Assembly: GCA_964200075.2 (NCBI GenBank)
Contig: CAXNAA020000015.1
Coordinates: forward strand, 1 to 37,715
DNA: 37,715 nucleotides
Reading direction: 5' to 3'
Source of the DNA: Sphacelaria rigidula
Lineage: Eukaryota > Phaeophyceae > Sphacelariales
A model generated the notes under the pieces. The model made no database searches. It was not told where the DNA came from and worked only from the letters and a program-made list of their open reading frames with translations. Positions 9,001 through 24,000 of the stretch are shown here, in pieces. The position numbers were made by a program, and so were the translations under genes. Each line of letters begins with the position of its first letter. Position 1 is the stretch's first letter.

Positions 9001-12000
9001 AGGATGATGTCCCAGAGGGCGGCGATGTGCTGTCCACAAGACCAGACGCCGGTGATAACGCCGGGAGGGACACAATCATAGCTCCCCCCTCGAACGCTGA
9101 TGACCATCGTCGGGCGTCAACGGCCGAGGCAGTGGGCGACGTAAGTGCTACTGGTCATATGGACGACCGGGACTGTGAGGGTTCAGTCCGCGAACTGACC
9201 AAGCAGCCGACCGCCGTAGTGGGTAGTCTCGTGGGTGCTTCGACACATGCGACGACTGTTGAGGTGCAGCAGATCGTCGTATCTCCCAACCAACAAGCGA
9301 AGGGCGATCCGGTCAGTGTGGAAGATCCGGCGTCGTCGATTTCTGCTTGGTTCGGGGCCGCTGCAACGGGAGACAAGGTGGCAGCGGACGCCGTCGCATC
9401 CGGACACGAGCATGTGGCTGTCCAAGAGGTGCGCGATGTGTTGTCGGCAGCCACAGTGGCAGAAGACACGACCGCGGCGGACATAGCACTGGATCCGTCT
9501 TCAAACGCTAATGAAGATGGCCGGCTATCGACAGCCAATGCAGTAGTCGATCGAAGTACTACTGGTCGTGTAGACGACCCTGATTCTGAGGGTGCAGTCC
9601 GCGAACCGATCGAGCAGGCGATCTCCGCGGTGGATAGTCCCGTGTGTGCTTCGATGGAGGCGACGGCTGTTGACGGGCGAGAAAACGTCGAATTTTCGAA
9701 CCAGCAAGCCACGTATGATGTTCTCAGTGCCACAGGTCCGGAGTCGACGACTGTTGCTTCGGTCGAGGCCGCCGCGACCGGGGATGAGGTGGAAGTGGAC
9801 GCTGCCGCATCTGGACATGAGCAGGCACCTGTCGCAGTGGTGCGCAATGTGCTATCGGTAGAACCAGAGGACGATGACTCGACTGCGGCGGACATAACCG
9901 TAGCTCTTCCGTTGAAAGCTGACAAAGATGGCAAGGCGTCGGAGGCAGTGACCGACGAAGGTGTTGCAGGTCGTGTAGACGACTCGAACCCTGGGGGTGC
10001 AGCCCGCGAGCGGATCGAGCAGCTGATCACTGCGGTAGATAGTGGTGTGCGTGCTTCGATAAAAGGAACAACTGTTGAGGAGCAGGAGAACGTCGGGTCG
10101 CCTCACCAGCAAGCTATGGACGATGCGGTCAGTGCGGTAAACCAGGCGTCCATGACAGCAACTGCGGTCCAGGCCGCAGCGACCGGGGTCGAGGTGGAAG
10201 TGGACGCCGCCGTATCCAGACACGAGCAGGCGCCTGTGGCAGAGGCGTGCGATGTGCTGTCGGCAGGTGCCGAGGCCGATGACTCGACCGTGGCGGACAT
10301 GACCACGGCTCCTCTCCCGCGTATAGTTGGAGATGTGCGGGCGTTTGTGGCCGAGGCAGTAGCCGACATATGTGCTGCTGGTCGTGAGGACGACCCGAAC
10401 TCTAAGGTTGCAGCCCGCAAACTGGTCGAGCAGCCAATCGCGGCGATGGATAGTCCCTTGGCTGTTTCGATAGACGCTACGGCTGTCGAGGAGGAGGAGG
10501 ACGTGGGATCGCCTCACCAGCAAGCCAGGGACAATGTGGCCAGCGCGGCAAATCCGGATTCGACAACTGCTGCTCCAGTCGAGGTCGCCGCGATCGGAGG
10601 TGAGATGGAAGGGGACGTCGCTGCGCCTGGACACGAACAGGCGGCCGTGGCAGAGGTGCGCGATGTTGTGTCAGTAGAACCAACGACCAATGACTCGACC
10701 GTGACGGACATAGCCGCAGCTCTTCCGCCAAACACTGACGAAGATGGCCGGGCGTTGGTGACTGAGGCAGTGACCGACGGAGGTGCTGCTGGTCGTGTGG
10801 ACGACCCGGACTCTGAGGGCTCAGCCCATAAACTGTGTGAGCAGCTGGTCCCTGCTGTGGATAGTGCTGTGCATGCTTCGACAGAAGGAACAGCTGTTGA
10901 GGAGCAGGGGAGCGTCGAATCACCTCACCATCACGCTACGGACGATGCGACCAGTCCCGCAGGTCTGGAGTCGACGACTGCTGCTCCGGCCGAGGTCGCT
11001 GCGATCGGGGGTAAAGTGGCAGAGGACGCCGCCGCATCCAGGCACGAGGACGTGGCTGTCGCAGAGGTGCGCGATGTGCTGTCGGCAGAACCAGAGGGAG
11101 ATGATTTGACAGCGGCGGACGTGACCGTAGCTCTTTTGTCAAACGCTGACGAATATAGCCGGGCGGTGGCGGCTGAGGCAACGACCGACGGAGGTGCTAC
11201 TGGTCGTGTGGACGACCCGGACTCTGAGGGTGAGGCCCGCGAGCTGTTAGATCAGGCGATCGTCGCGGGGAGTAGTGCCGTAGGTGCTTCGATAGAGGCT
11301 CTCGAGGGGCAGGAGAACGTTGGATCGCCTCAACAGCAAGCTAAGGATGGTGTGGTCAGTGCGGTAGAACCGGAGTCAGTGTCTGCATCTCCGGTCGAGG
11401 CCACCGTGGCAGACGGTGAGGAGGAAGTGGATGCCGCTCCATCTAGACACGAGCAGGTTACTGAGACAGACGCGCGCGATGTGCTATTGGTAGGCGCCGC
11501 GGCCGATGACTTGACAATGACGGACACGACCACAGCTCTTCCGTCGAACGCTGATGAAGGCAGCCGGGCATCGGTGGTCGACGCAGCTGCCGACGGAAGT
11601 GCTGCTGGTCGTGAGGACGACCCGGACTCTAAGGGTGCAGCCCGCAAGCTGGTCGAGCAGCCGATCGCCACGGCGGATAGTCCCGTGCGTGCTTCGACAG
11701 AAGTGACGGCTGCTGACGGACAGGAGAACATCGGATCGCTTCACCAGCAAGCTACGGACGATCTGGCTAATGCGGCAGATTCGGAGTCGACGAATGCTGC
11801 TCTGATCAAGGCCGCCGCAACCGTGGTTGAGGTGAAACGGGACACCGGTGGATCGGGACAGGAGCAGGTGGCTGTCGCAGAGGTGGGCGATGTGCTGTTG
11901 GCAGGCGCAGTGACCGATGACTTGACTGTGGCGGATATGGCCACAGCTCCTACTTTAAGCGCTGACGAAGCTGACCGGGAGTTGGCGGCTGGGGCAGTGG

Positions 12001-15000
12001 CCGATGTACGTCCTGCTGGTGATGTGGACGACCCCGAGGCTGAGGGTGTAGTCCACGAACTGATCAAGGGGCCGATCGCCGCCGTGGATAGTGCTGTGCG
12101 TGCGTCGATAGGGGCGATGACTATTGACGAGCGAGAAAATGTCGCATGTCCTAACCAGCAAGCTGAGAACGATGTGGCCAGTACCGCAGATCCAGAATCG
12201 ACGACTGCTGCTCCCGTCGAGGTCGCCGCAGCCGCGGGCGAGGTGGAAATGGACGGCGCCGCATCTGAACACGAGCAGGTGGCTGTCACGGTGGTGGGCG
12301 GTGTACTGTCGGCAGGCGCCGAAGCAGATGACTCGAGCGTGATGGACATGACCACAGCTCCTCCTACGAGCACTGGTGGAGATGGCAAGGCATCGACGTC
12401 CGACGCGGTGGCCGACGAAGTTGCTGGTCGTCGTATGGATGACACGGAATGTGAAAGTAAAGCTCACGAACTTATCGAGCAGCCGATCAATGTAGTAGAT
12501 GGCCCCGTGGGCGCTTCAAATGAGGTGATGACTGTCAATGGGAAGGAGATCGTGGAAACACCTCACCAGCATGCTACGGAGGATGTGGCCAATACGGCAG
12601 ATTTGGAGGCCACGACTGCATCTCCCGTCGAGGCCCACGCGGCCTGGGGCGAAGTGGGAGTGAATGTCGTGGAATCCGGACATGAGCAGGCGGCTGTCGT
12701 AGAGGTGGAAGGTACGCTGTTGGCAGGCGCAGAGATCGACGAACGCGCCATAACGGACATGACCACTGCTCTTCCCTTGAACGCTGATGGAAATGGCCAG
12801 GCATCGGCGGCCGAAGTAGTGGTCGATGGACATGCTCGTGGTGGTGTGGTCGATCCGAACGTCAGCGGTGCACCCTGCAAACCGACCGAGCCGGCCATCG
12901 CTGCGGTGGGTAGTCCCGTGAGTGCTTTGGTAGAGTCAAGGGCTGTTGGAGAGCTAGAGAATATCGGATCGCGTCACCTGCAAGCCGCTGGCGACGTGGC
13001 CAGTGCGGCAGATCTGGAGTCCAAGACTGCCGTTCCGGTCGAATCTACCGCGACCGGGGGCGAGGTGGAAGTCGGATCTGCCGTATCCAGACACGAGCAG
13101 GCGATTGTCGCAGAGGCGTGCGACGTGCTGTTGGCACGCGACGAGGCGAAAGACTCGATCGTGGCGGACATGACTACTACCCCCCCCTCGAACGCAGTTG
13201 GAGATGGCCCGGAGTCGGCGGCCAAGGCAGTGGCCGACGGAAGTGCTACTGGTCGTTTGGACGACCAAGACTCTGAGGGTGCTGCAGCCTGCAAACCAAT
13301 CGAGAAGCCAATCGCCGCGATGAGGAGTTCCGTGGGCGCCTCGATAGAGGCGACTGCTGCTGACGGACAAGGGAACATCGGATCCCCTGAGCAGCAAGCT
13401 ACTGGCGATGTGGCCAGTGCGGCAGATCCGCGGCCCACAACTGCTGCTCCAGTCGAGGCCGCTGCGACCGGAGGCGAGGTGCGAGTGGAGAACACTGTAT
13501 CCGGACACGAGCAGGCGCCTGTCGCAGAGGCGGACAATGCTCTGTCGGCAGGCGCAGAGGTCGACGAATTCACCGTGGCGGACATGATCACAGCTCCTCG
13601 CTCGAGCGCTGATGAAGGTAGCCGGGCGCCGGCGGCCGAGACAGTAGTCGACGTACGTGCTGCTGGTCGTGTGGACGACCTCGGTTCTGAGGGTGGAGCC
13701 CGCGAACTGATCGAGAAATCGGTTGTCGTGGTGGATAGTCCCGTGGGTGCCTCAATAGAGGTTGATGTGCAAGAGAACTTAGGATCGTCTGTCCATCAAG
13801 CTACTGACGATGTGGTCGGTGCCGCAGATCCCGGATCCATGACTGCTGCTCAGGTAGAGGCTACCGCGATCGGGGGTGAGGTGGAGGGGAGGGCCGCTGC
13901 ATCAAACCACGAGCAGTCGGCTGTCGCAGAGGCGGACGAGGTTTTGTTGACAGGCGCAGAGGTCGGCGAATCCGCTGTGGCGGACTCGCTGACAGCTCCT
14001 CTCACGAATGCTGATAAAGATGACCCGGCGCCGGCGGCCAAGACAGTGGCCGACGACCGTTCTGCTGGCCGCGTGGACGACCCGGACGCTGACGGTCGAG
14101 TCCTTAAATTGATCGAGCAGCCGATGGACGCCGTGGATAGTCCGCTGAGTGCTTTCACAGACGCGACGACTGTTGATGGACAAGAGCTCGTCGGATCGCG
14201 TTACCAGCAAGCTGCGGGCGATGTGGTCAGTGCGGGGGATCTGGAGTCGACAACTGCAGCTGCGGTCAAGGCCGCCGCAACCGGGGGCGAGAAGGAAGCG
14301 GATGCCGCGGTATTCGGACACGAGCAGGCGACCGTGGCAGAAGTGAAAGATGCGCCGACGACGGGTGCAAAGGAAGACGAACCCGCCATAGCGGCACCGA
14401 CCACAGCTCTTCCAACGAACGCTAATGAAGATGAGCCGGCGTCGGCGACCGAGGCAGTGACCGATGTAAGCTCTACTGGTTGTGTGTACAATCTGGATTT
14501 GGAGGGTGCAGCCCGCGAACCAATCGAGCAGCCGATCCCCGTAGTGGATAGTCCTGTCGATGCTTCGATAGACACGGCGGCTGTTGACGGAAGCGACAAA
14601 ATCGGGTTGGCTGACCAGGAAGCTACTGGCGATGGAGCCAGTGCGAAAGATCTGCAGTCCACGACTGCTGCTCCGGTCGAGGCCAGCGTGACCGAGGGTG
14701 AGGTGGAGGTGGGCGGTGCTGTACCTGGACACGAGCAGGCGACGGTCGCAGAGGCGGACGATATATTGTCGGCAGGCGCGGAGGTCGACGAATCCGCCGT
14801 GGTGCACATCACCGCAGCCACTTCCCCGAACTCCGATGGAGATGGCCGGGCATTGCCGGCCGAGGCAGTGACCGACGAGCGTGCTGCTGGTTGTGTGGAC
14901 AACGCAAATGCTGAGCGTGCAGCCCTTGATCTGATCGAGCAGCCGATCGCCGCAGTTGATAGTCTCGTCAGTGCTTCGATAGACACGGCAGCTGTTGACG

Positions 15001-18000
15001 GGCAAGAGAACGTAGGATCGTCTGACCATCAAGCTACCGGTGATGAGGCCAATGCGGCCGATTCGGAGTCGACGATCGCTGCTCCGATCGAGTCAACCGC
15101 GACCGGGGGCGAGGTGGAGATTGACGCCGCCGTATCTGGGCACGAGCAGGCGGTTGTGGCAGAGGTCGACAAATTAGCCATGGCGGACACGACGACAGGT
15201 CCTCCCACGAGCGCTGACGAAGATGCCCTGGTGTCGGGGGCCGATTCTGTGGTTGATGAAATTGCTACTGGTCGTGTAGGCGACCCGGACGCTAAGGATG
15301 CAACGCTTGAACGGATCGAGCAGCCGACCGCTGCGGTGGATAGTCCCGTGCGTGCTTCGATAGAGTTAACGGCTGTTGACGGCCAAGGCAATATCGAATC
15401 GGCTGACCCGCAATCTACTGGTGATGTGGCCGGTGTGGTAGATCCCGAGTCGACGACCGCTGCTTCGGTAGAGGCTAGCGAGGCCAAGAGTGAGGTGGAG
15501 GTGGGCGGCGCGTTTTCTGGACACGAGCAGGTGGCTGCTGCAGAGGCGAATGATGCGCTGTCGGCAGGCGCAGGGATCGACGAATCCGCCGTGGTGCACA
15601 ACACCACGGCCCCTTCCCCGAACGCCGACGGAGATGACCGGGCATCGCCTGCCGAGACAGTGGCAGAAGAACGTGCTTCTGATCGTGTGAGCGGCCTGAG
15701 CTCTGAGTGTTCAGCCTTTGAACTGATCGAGCAGCCGATCGTCACGGTGGATAGTCCCGTCGGTGGTTTGATAGACACGGCGGCTGTTGATAGGCAACAA
15801 AACGTAGGATCGCCTGACTATCAAGCCACCGGTGATGAAGTTAATGTGGTAGACCCGGACTCCACGACTGCTGTTCCTGTCGAGGCGGCCGCGACCGGGG
15901 GCGAGGTGGAGATGGACGCCGCCGCCTCAGCACACGAGCAGGTGGCTGTGGCAGAGGCGGACGATATATTGTCGGCGGACGCAAAGATCGACGAATCCGC
16001 CATGGCGGCGACAGCTCCTCCCACTAACGCTGATAGCGACGACCCGGCGTCTGGGGCCGAGGCAGTGGTCGATGTAGGTTCTATTGGTGGTGTGGACGAC
16101 CTCGACGTCAAGGGTGCAGCCCGTGAGCCAGTCGAGCAGCCGATCGCCGCGGTGGATAGTCCCGTGAGTGTTTCGATAGAATCGACAGCTATTGACAGGC
16201 AAGAGGACTTTGAAGCGCCTGACCCACGAGCTACCAGCGATGTGGCCGGTGCGGCCGATCCCGAGCGGACGACCGCTGCTCCTGTCGAGGCGGCCGCGAC
16301 CGGGGGCGAGGTGGAGATGGACGCCGTCGCCTCAGCACACGAACAGGTGGCTGTGGCAGAGGCGGACGATATATTGTCGGCGGGCGCAAAGGTCGACGAA
16401 TTCGCCATGGCGAACGCGACGACAGCCCCTCCCACTAACGCTGATAGTGATGACCCAGCGTCGAGGGCCGAGGCAGTGGTCGATGTAATTGCCACTGGTC
16501 GTGTAGACCCAGACGCTGAGGGCGCAGCCTTTGAAGTGATCGAGCAGCCGATCGCCGCGGTGGACTGTCCCGTCGGTGGTTCCACGGAGTCGACGGCTGT
16601 TGGCGGGCAAGACAATATTGAATCGGCTGACCAGCAAGCTACTGGCGATGTGGCCAGCGTGGTAGATCCCGAGTCGACGACTGCTGCTCCGGTCAAGGCC
16701 GGCACAGCCGAGGTTGAGGTTGAGGTGGACGTGGATGGCGCGGTATCTGGACACGAGCAGGCGGCTGTCGCAGAGGCGGACGATGCGCTGTTGGAAGGCG
16801 CAGAGGTCGACGAATCCGCCGTGGTGCACATCACCATGGCCCCTTCCCCGAACGCTGACGAAGATGGTCGTGCATCACCAGTCGAGACAGTGCTCGACCA
16901 ATGTGCTTCTGATCGTGCGGAAGACCCGGAAAGTAAGGGTGCACCCCTCGAACTGATCGAGCGAAATGCCGTAGTGGATAGCCCCGTCGGTGCTTCGACA
17001 GATCCAGCGGCTGTTAACGGGCAAGAGAACGTCGGTTCGCGTCAACAGCGAAATACTGGCGACGAGATCAGTGCGGCAGATCCGACCTCGACTACTGCTG
17101 CTTGGGTCGAGGCCACCGCGACCGGGGGCGAGGTGGAGCTGGGCGGCGTCGTATCTGAACACGAGCAGACGGCTGTCGCAGAGGCGGACGGTGCATTTTC
17201 GGCAGACATAGACGTCGACGAATCCGCCGTGCACATCATCCCGAAAGCCGATGAAGATGACCGGGCATCGTCGGCCGAGACAGTGGCCGACCAACGTGCC
17301 GCTAATCGTGTGGACGACTCGGACGCGAACGGTGCAGCTCTTGAACTGATCGAGCAGCCGATGATCGCAGTGGACAGTCCCGTGGGTGCATTGACAGACG
17401 CGACGACTGTTGACGGGCAAGAGGATCTAGGATCGCTGGAACAGCAAACTACCGGCGATGAGGTCCGTGCGCCAGATCCGGAGTCTATGACTGCTGCTGC
17501 GGTCGAGGGGACCGCGACCAGGGGTGAGGTAGAGGTGGGCGCATCCGCATCAGCACACGAGCAGGCAGCTTGCAGCCGCATCAGCACACGAGAGGCGAAC
17601 GAGATATTGTTAACAGGCGCAGAAGCCGACGAATCCGCCATGGTGGACACGACGACGGCTCCTCCCACGAACGCTGATGAAGATGACCCGGCGCCGGCGG
17701 CCGAGGTAGTGGTCGATATAACTTCATCCGGTGGAGTGGACGACCTCGACGCCAAGGGTGCAGCCCGCGAACCGATCAAGCCGCCGATCATTGTCGTTGA
17801 TAGTCCCGTCGGTACTTCGATAGACACGGTGGCTGTTGACGGGCAAGAGGACGTAGGATTGCCTTACCAGCAAGCTACCGGTGATGTGGTCAGTGTAGCT
17901 GATCCAGAGTCGACGACTGCTGCCCGGGTCGAGGCGACCGCGACCGAGGGTGGGGCGAAGGTGGGCGCCGCCGCATCAGCACTCCAGCAACCGACTATCG

Positions 18001-21000
18001 TAGAGGCGGATGATATGTTGTCGGTAGGCGTAAAGGTTGATGAATCCGCCATGGCGGACACGACGACAGCTCCTCCCACGAAGGCTGATGGAGATGGCCC
18101 GGCGCCGGCAGCCGAGGCAGTGGTCGATGTGAGTGATACTGATGGTGTGGACGACTCCGACTCCGAGAGTGCAGCCTACGAACCGATCGAACAGCCGATC
18201 GTCGTGATGGAGAGTCTCGTGAGTATTCCGGTAGAGTCGACAGCTGTTGACGGGCAAGAGAACGCGGGATCGGCCGACCAGCAAGCTAACGGTAATGAGG
18301 CCAGAATGGACGACCCGGAGTCGACGACTGCTGGCCCGGTCGAGGCGGCCGCGACCGGGGGCGAGGTGGAGGTGGGTGCTGCGGTATCCGGATACGGGCA
18401 GACGGCTGTGGCAGAGGCGCACGATATATTGTCGGGAGACGCAGAGGTCGATGAATCCGTCATGACGGACACGACGACAGCTCCTCCCACGAACGCTCAC
18501 GAAGATGACCCGGCGTCAGGGACCAAGGAATTGGTCGATGAAAGTGCCACTGGTCGTGGGGACGACGCGAACGCTGAGGGTGCAGCCCACAAACACTTCG
18601 AGCAGCCGTTCGCCGCGGTGGATAGTCCCGTAGATGTTTCGGTAAACGCAACAGCTCTTGACAAGCGAGAGAATGTAAGTTCGCCTGATCAGCAAGCTGC
18701 CGGTGATGCGACCAGAGTAGCCGATCCGACGTCGACGACTGCTGCTCCGGTCGAGGTGGTCGCGACCCGGGGCGAGGTGAAGATGGGCGCCACCGCATCA
18801 GTACACGAGCAGGTGGCTGTGGCTGACGTGGAAGATGCATGGATGGTGGGCGCAGCTGTCGGCGAATCCGTCATGGCGGACACGACGACTGCTCCTGTCA
18901 CAAAAGCTGACGAAGATGACCCTGCGTCGGCGGCCGAGGCAGTGGTCGATGCAAGTGCTAATGGTCGTGTTGATGACCCGGACGCTAACGGTGCAGCCCT
19001 CAAATCAATCGAGCAGGCGATCACAGTCGTTGATAGTCCTGCGAGTGTTTCGATAACGTCGATAGCTGTCGACGAGCGGGAGAACGTAGGATCGCCTGTC
19101 CAGCAGGCTACCGGTGATGACGCCAGCGTGGCCGATCCGGAGTCGACGGCTGCTATTCTGGTCGAGGCGGGCGCGACCGGGGGCGAGGTGGAGATGGACG
19201 CCGCGGCGTCCGCGCACGAGCAGGTGACTGTGGCAGAGGCGGACGATGCATTGTTGATAGGCGCAGAGGTCGACGAATCCGCCCTGGCGAACAAGACGAC
19301 AGCTCCTCCTGCGAGCGCTGATGAAGATGGCCCGGCACCGGCAGCCGAGGCGGTGGTGAGTGAAATTGCCACCGATCGTGTGGACGATCCGGACGCTGAA
19401 GATGCAGACCGCCAACCGATCGAGCAGCCGATCGCCGCGGTGGGTAGTCCCGTGAGTGTTTCGATAGAGTCGACGGCTGTTGGCGGGCAAGAGAACGCAA
19501 GGTCGGTCGACCCGCAAGCTACCGGTGATGAGGCCAGTGTCCTCGATCCGGAGTCGACGGTCGCTGCTCCGGTCGAGGCGGCCGCGACCGGGAGTAAGGT
19601 GGAGATGGGCGCCGCCGCGGTATCCGGACACGAGCAGTTGACTGTTGAAGAAACGGACGATATGTTGTGGGAAGACGCAGAGGTCGATATATCCGCCATG
19701 GCAGACACGACGACAGCTCCTCCCATGAACGCTGATGAAGATGACCCGGCGTCGGCGGCCCAGGCGGAGGTTGATAAACTCGCCATCGGTCGTGTGGATG
19801 ACCCAGACGCAGAGGGTGCAGCCCGCGAACCTATCGAGCAGCCGATCAGCGCGGTGGGTATTCCCATGAGTGTTTTGTTGATAGATTCGAGGTTTGTTGA
19901 CGGGCAGGAGGAAGTAGGAACGGCTGACCAGCAAGCTACCGGTTGTGTGGCAAGGGTGCTCGATCCAGATGCGACGATCGCTGCTATGGTCGATACGACC
20001 GCGACCGGGGGCGAGATGGAGGTTGGTGCCGCCGCATCAACACGCGAGCAGGCGGCTGTGGCAGCGGTGGACGATATATTGTCGGCAGGGGCAGATGTCG
20101 TTGAATCCATCATGGCGGACACGACAAAAGCTCCGCCCACGAATGGTGACGAAAATGGCCCGGCGTCGGCAGCCGAGGCAGTTGTTGATAAATCCACCAT
20201 TGGTCGTGTGGACAACCCGGACGCGGACGATGTAACCCGCGAGCCGATCGAGCAGTCGATCGCCGCGGTGGGTAGTCCCGTGAGTGTTTCGATAGAGTCG
20301 ACGGCTGTTGACGGGCAAGAGATCGCGGGATCGGCCGACCCACCAGCTACCGGTGATAAGGCCAGTGTGCTCGATCCGGAGTTGACGACTTCTGGCCCGG
20401 TTGAGGCGGCCGCGACCGGGGACGAGGTGGAATACGTCGACGCGGTATCCGTACAGGAGCAGGTGACTGTGGCAGAGGCGGATGATACATTGTTGACAGG
20501 CGCAGAAGTCGATGAATCGGCCATGGCGGACACGACCACAGGTCCTCCCCCGAGCGGGGACAAAAATCATCCAGCGTCGGGGGCAAACGCAGCAGTTGAT
20601 GAAGCTGCCACCGGTCGTGTGGATGACCTGCACGCTGAGGGTGCAGCCCGCGAGCCGATCGAGCAGTCGATCGCCGCGGTGGGCAGTCCCGCGGGCGTTC
20701 CGATAGAATCAACGGCTGTCGACGGGCAAGACAACGTAGAATCGGCTGACCAACAAGCTGCAGGTGATGAAGCCAGTATGGCCGATCCGAAGTCGATGAT
20801 CGCTGCTCCGGTCGAGGTGGGCGCGATCGGGGGCGAGGTGGAATCGGTTGACACGGTATCCGTACAGGAGCAGGTGACTGTGGCAGAGGTGGACGATACG
20901 TTGTTGATAGGCGCAGAGGTCGATGAATCTGCCGTAGCGATCACGACCACAGGTCCTCCCCCGAGCGGTGACGAAAACCATCCAGCGTCGGGGGCCGACA

Positions 21001-24000
21001 CAGTGGTTGACGAAGCTGCCACCGGTCGTGTGGATGACCTGCACGCTGAGGGTGCAGCCCGCGAGCCGGTCGAGCCGTCGATCGCCGCGGTAGGTAGTAC
21101 CGCGGGCGTTCCGATAGAATCAACGGCTGTCGACGGGCAAGACAACGTAGGATCGGCTAACCGACAAGCTACCGGTGATGAGGCCAGTATGGCCGATCCG
21201 GAGTCGATGATCGCTGCTCCGTTCGAGGCAGGCGCGACCGGGGGTGAGGTGGAATCAGCCGACGCGGTATCCGTACACGAGCAAGTGACTGTGGCAGAGG
21301 TGGACGATACGTTGTTGACAGGCGCAGCGGTCCATGAATCCGCCATAGCGATCACGACCACAGGTCCTCCTGCAAGCGGTGACGAAGATGATCCAGCGTC
21401 GGGGGCCGACACAGTGGTTGATGTAGCTGCCACCGGTCGTGTGGATGACCCGGACGCCGAGGGTGCAGCCCGCGAGCGGATCGGGCAGTCGATCGCCGCG
21501 GTGGGTAGTCCCGCGGGTGTTTCGATAGAGTCGACGGCTGTCGACGGGCAAGACAACGTAGGATCGGCTGACCGGCAAGCTACCGGTGATGAGGCCAGTA
21601 TGGCCAATCCAGAGTCAACGATCGCTGCTCCGGTCGAGGCGGGTGCGACCGGGGGCGAGGTGGAGGTGGACGCCGCGGTACCCGGACACGAGCAAATGAC
21701 CGCGGCATACACGAGCGATGCATTGTCGAGAGATGCAGAGGTCGACGAGCCCGCCATGGCAGACACGACGACAGCTGCTCTCACGAGTGCTGACGAAGAT
21801 GGCCCGGCGCCGGTGGCCGATGCTGTGATTGATGTAATTGCCACCGATCGTGTGGACGACCCCGACGCGGAGGGCGCAGCCCGCGAACCCGTCGAGCAGT
21901 CGATCACCGCAGTTGATAGTCTCCTGGATGTGTCGATAGAGTCGACGGCTGTTGACGCAGGGTTGGCTGACCAGCAAGCTACCGGTGATGTGGCCAGTAT
22001 GGCAGATTCGAAGTCGACGATCGCTGCCCCGGTCGAGGCGGCCGCGACGGGGGGCGAGGTGGAGGCGAACGCCGCGGTATCCGGAAATGCGCATGTGACT
22101 GTGGCAATCGCGGACGATACATTGTTGACATGCGCAGAAGTCGATGAATTCGCCCTGGTAGACACGATGACAGCTCCTCCCACCAACGGTGTCCAAGATG
22201 GCCCGGCGACGGCGGCCGAGGTAGTGGTCGATGTAATTGTCACCCGTTGTGTGGACGACCTCGACGCCCAGAGTGCCGCAAGCGTACCCATCGAGCAGGC
22301 GATCGCCGCGGTAGGTAGTCCTGTGAGTGTTTCGATAGAGTCGACGGCTGTTGACGGGCAGGAGGAAGTAGGATCGGCTGATCAGCAAGGTACTGGTGAT
22401 GAAGCTAGTGTGGCTGCTCCGGAGTCGATGACTGCTGCTGCGGTTGATGCAACCGCGACCAGGGGCGCGGTGGAGGTTGGCGCCGCCGCATCAGCACACG
22501 AGCAGGCGACTGTGGCGAAGGCGGACGATGTAGTATCGGCAGGCGCAGAGGTCGACGAATCTGTCATGGCGGACACGACGACAGCCTCTCCCTTGAATGC
22601 TGACGAAGATGGCCCGACGTCGGCGGCCGAGGCAGTGGTTGGTGTAATTGCCACCGGTCGTGTGGACGACCCGGGCGCTGAGGGTGCAGCCCTCGAAGCC
22701 ATCGAGCAGCCGATCGCCGCGGTTGGCAGTTACGTGAGTGTTATGATAGAGTCGACGGCTGTTGACGGGCAGGAGGAAGTACAACCGCCTGGTCAGCAAG
22801 CTACCGATGAGGCCAGAGTGGCTGATCCAGAGTCGACGACTTCTGCTACGGTCGATGCGACCGTGACCGGGGGCGAGATGGAGGTGAGCGCTGCCGCCTC
22901 AGCACACGAGCAGGTGGCTGTGGCAGACGTGGACGATATACTATCAGCGGGCGCAGCTGTCGACGAATCGGCCATGGCGGTCACGACGAAAGCTCCTGCC
23001 ACGAACAGTGAAGAAGGTGGCCCGGCGTCGGGGGTCAAGGCAGTGGTCGATGTAATTGCAACCGGTCGTGTGGGCGACCCGGACGCTGAAGATGCAGTCC
23101 GCGAACTTGTCAAGCAGTCGATCGCCGCGGTGGGTAGTCCCGTGAGTGTTTCGGTAGAGTCGACGGCTGTTGACGGGCAAGAGAACGCAGAATCGGCCGA
23201 TCAGCAAACTACCGGTGATGAGGCCAGTGTGGCAGATCCGGAGTCGACGACTGCTTGCCCGGTTGAGGCGGCCGCGATCGGGGGCGAGGTGGAATCGATC
23301 GGCGCGGTATCCGTATACGAGCAGGTAATTATGGCAGAGGCGGACGATACATTGTCGACAGTCGCAGCTGCCGACGGATCCGCCATAGCGGTCACGACGA
23401 CAGCTCCTCCCACGAACAGTGACAAAACCAATCCAGCGTCGGGGGCCGACGTAGTGGTTGATTTAGCTACCACCAGTCGTGTGGATGACCCGGACGCCGA
23501 GGGTGCAGCCCGCGAACCAATCGAGCAGTCGATCGCCGCGGTAGGTAGTCCCGGGGGTGTTTCGATAGAGTCGACGGCTGTTGACGGGCAAGACAACGTA
23601 GGATCGGCTGACCAGCAAACTACCGGTGATGAGGCCAGTGTGACCAATCCGGAGTCGATGGTCGCTGCCCCGGTCGAAGCGGGCGCGACCGGGGGCGACG
23701 TGGACATGGAGGCCGCGGTATCCGGACACGAGCAGGTGACTGTGGCAAAGACGGACGATACATTGCTGACACGCGCAGCTGTCGACGAATCCGCCATGGC
23801 GGACACGACGATAGCTCCTCGCACGAACGCTGACGAAGACGGCCCGGCGCCGGCGGCCGAGGCAGTGGTCGATGTAATCGCCACCGGTCGTCTGGACGAC
23901 CTCGACGCCGAGGGTGCAGCCCGCCAGCCCATCGAGCAGCCGATGACCGTCGACGATAGTCCCATGAGTGTTTCGATAGGGTCGACGGCTGTTGACGGAC

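Noticed and set aside
18689-22291. Very long antisense open frames (for example 18689-20563 and 20567-22291 on the - strand)
   Set aside because: They mirror the sense repeat. The consensus module happens to lack antisense stops in two frames, so long Ser/Thr/Ala-rich or Arg/His-rich shadows arise in every module. They start and stop at arbitrary module positions.
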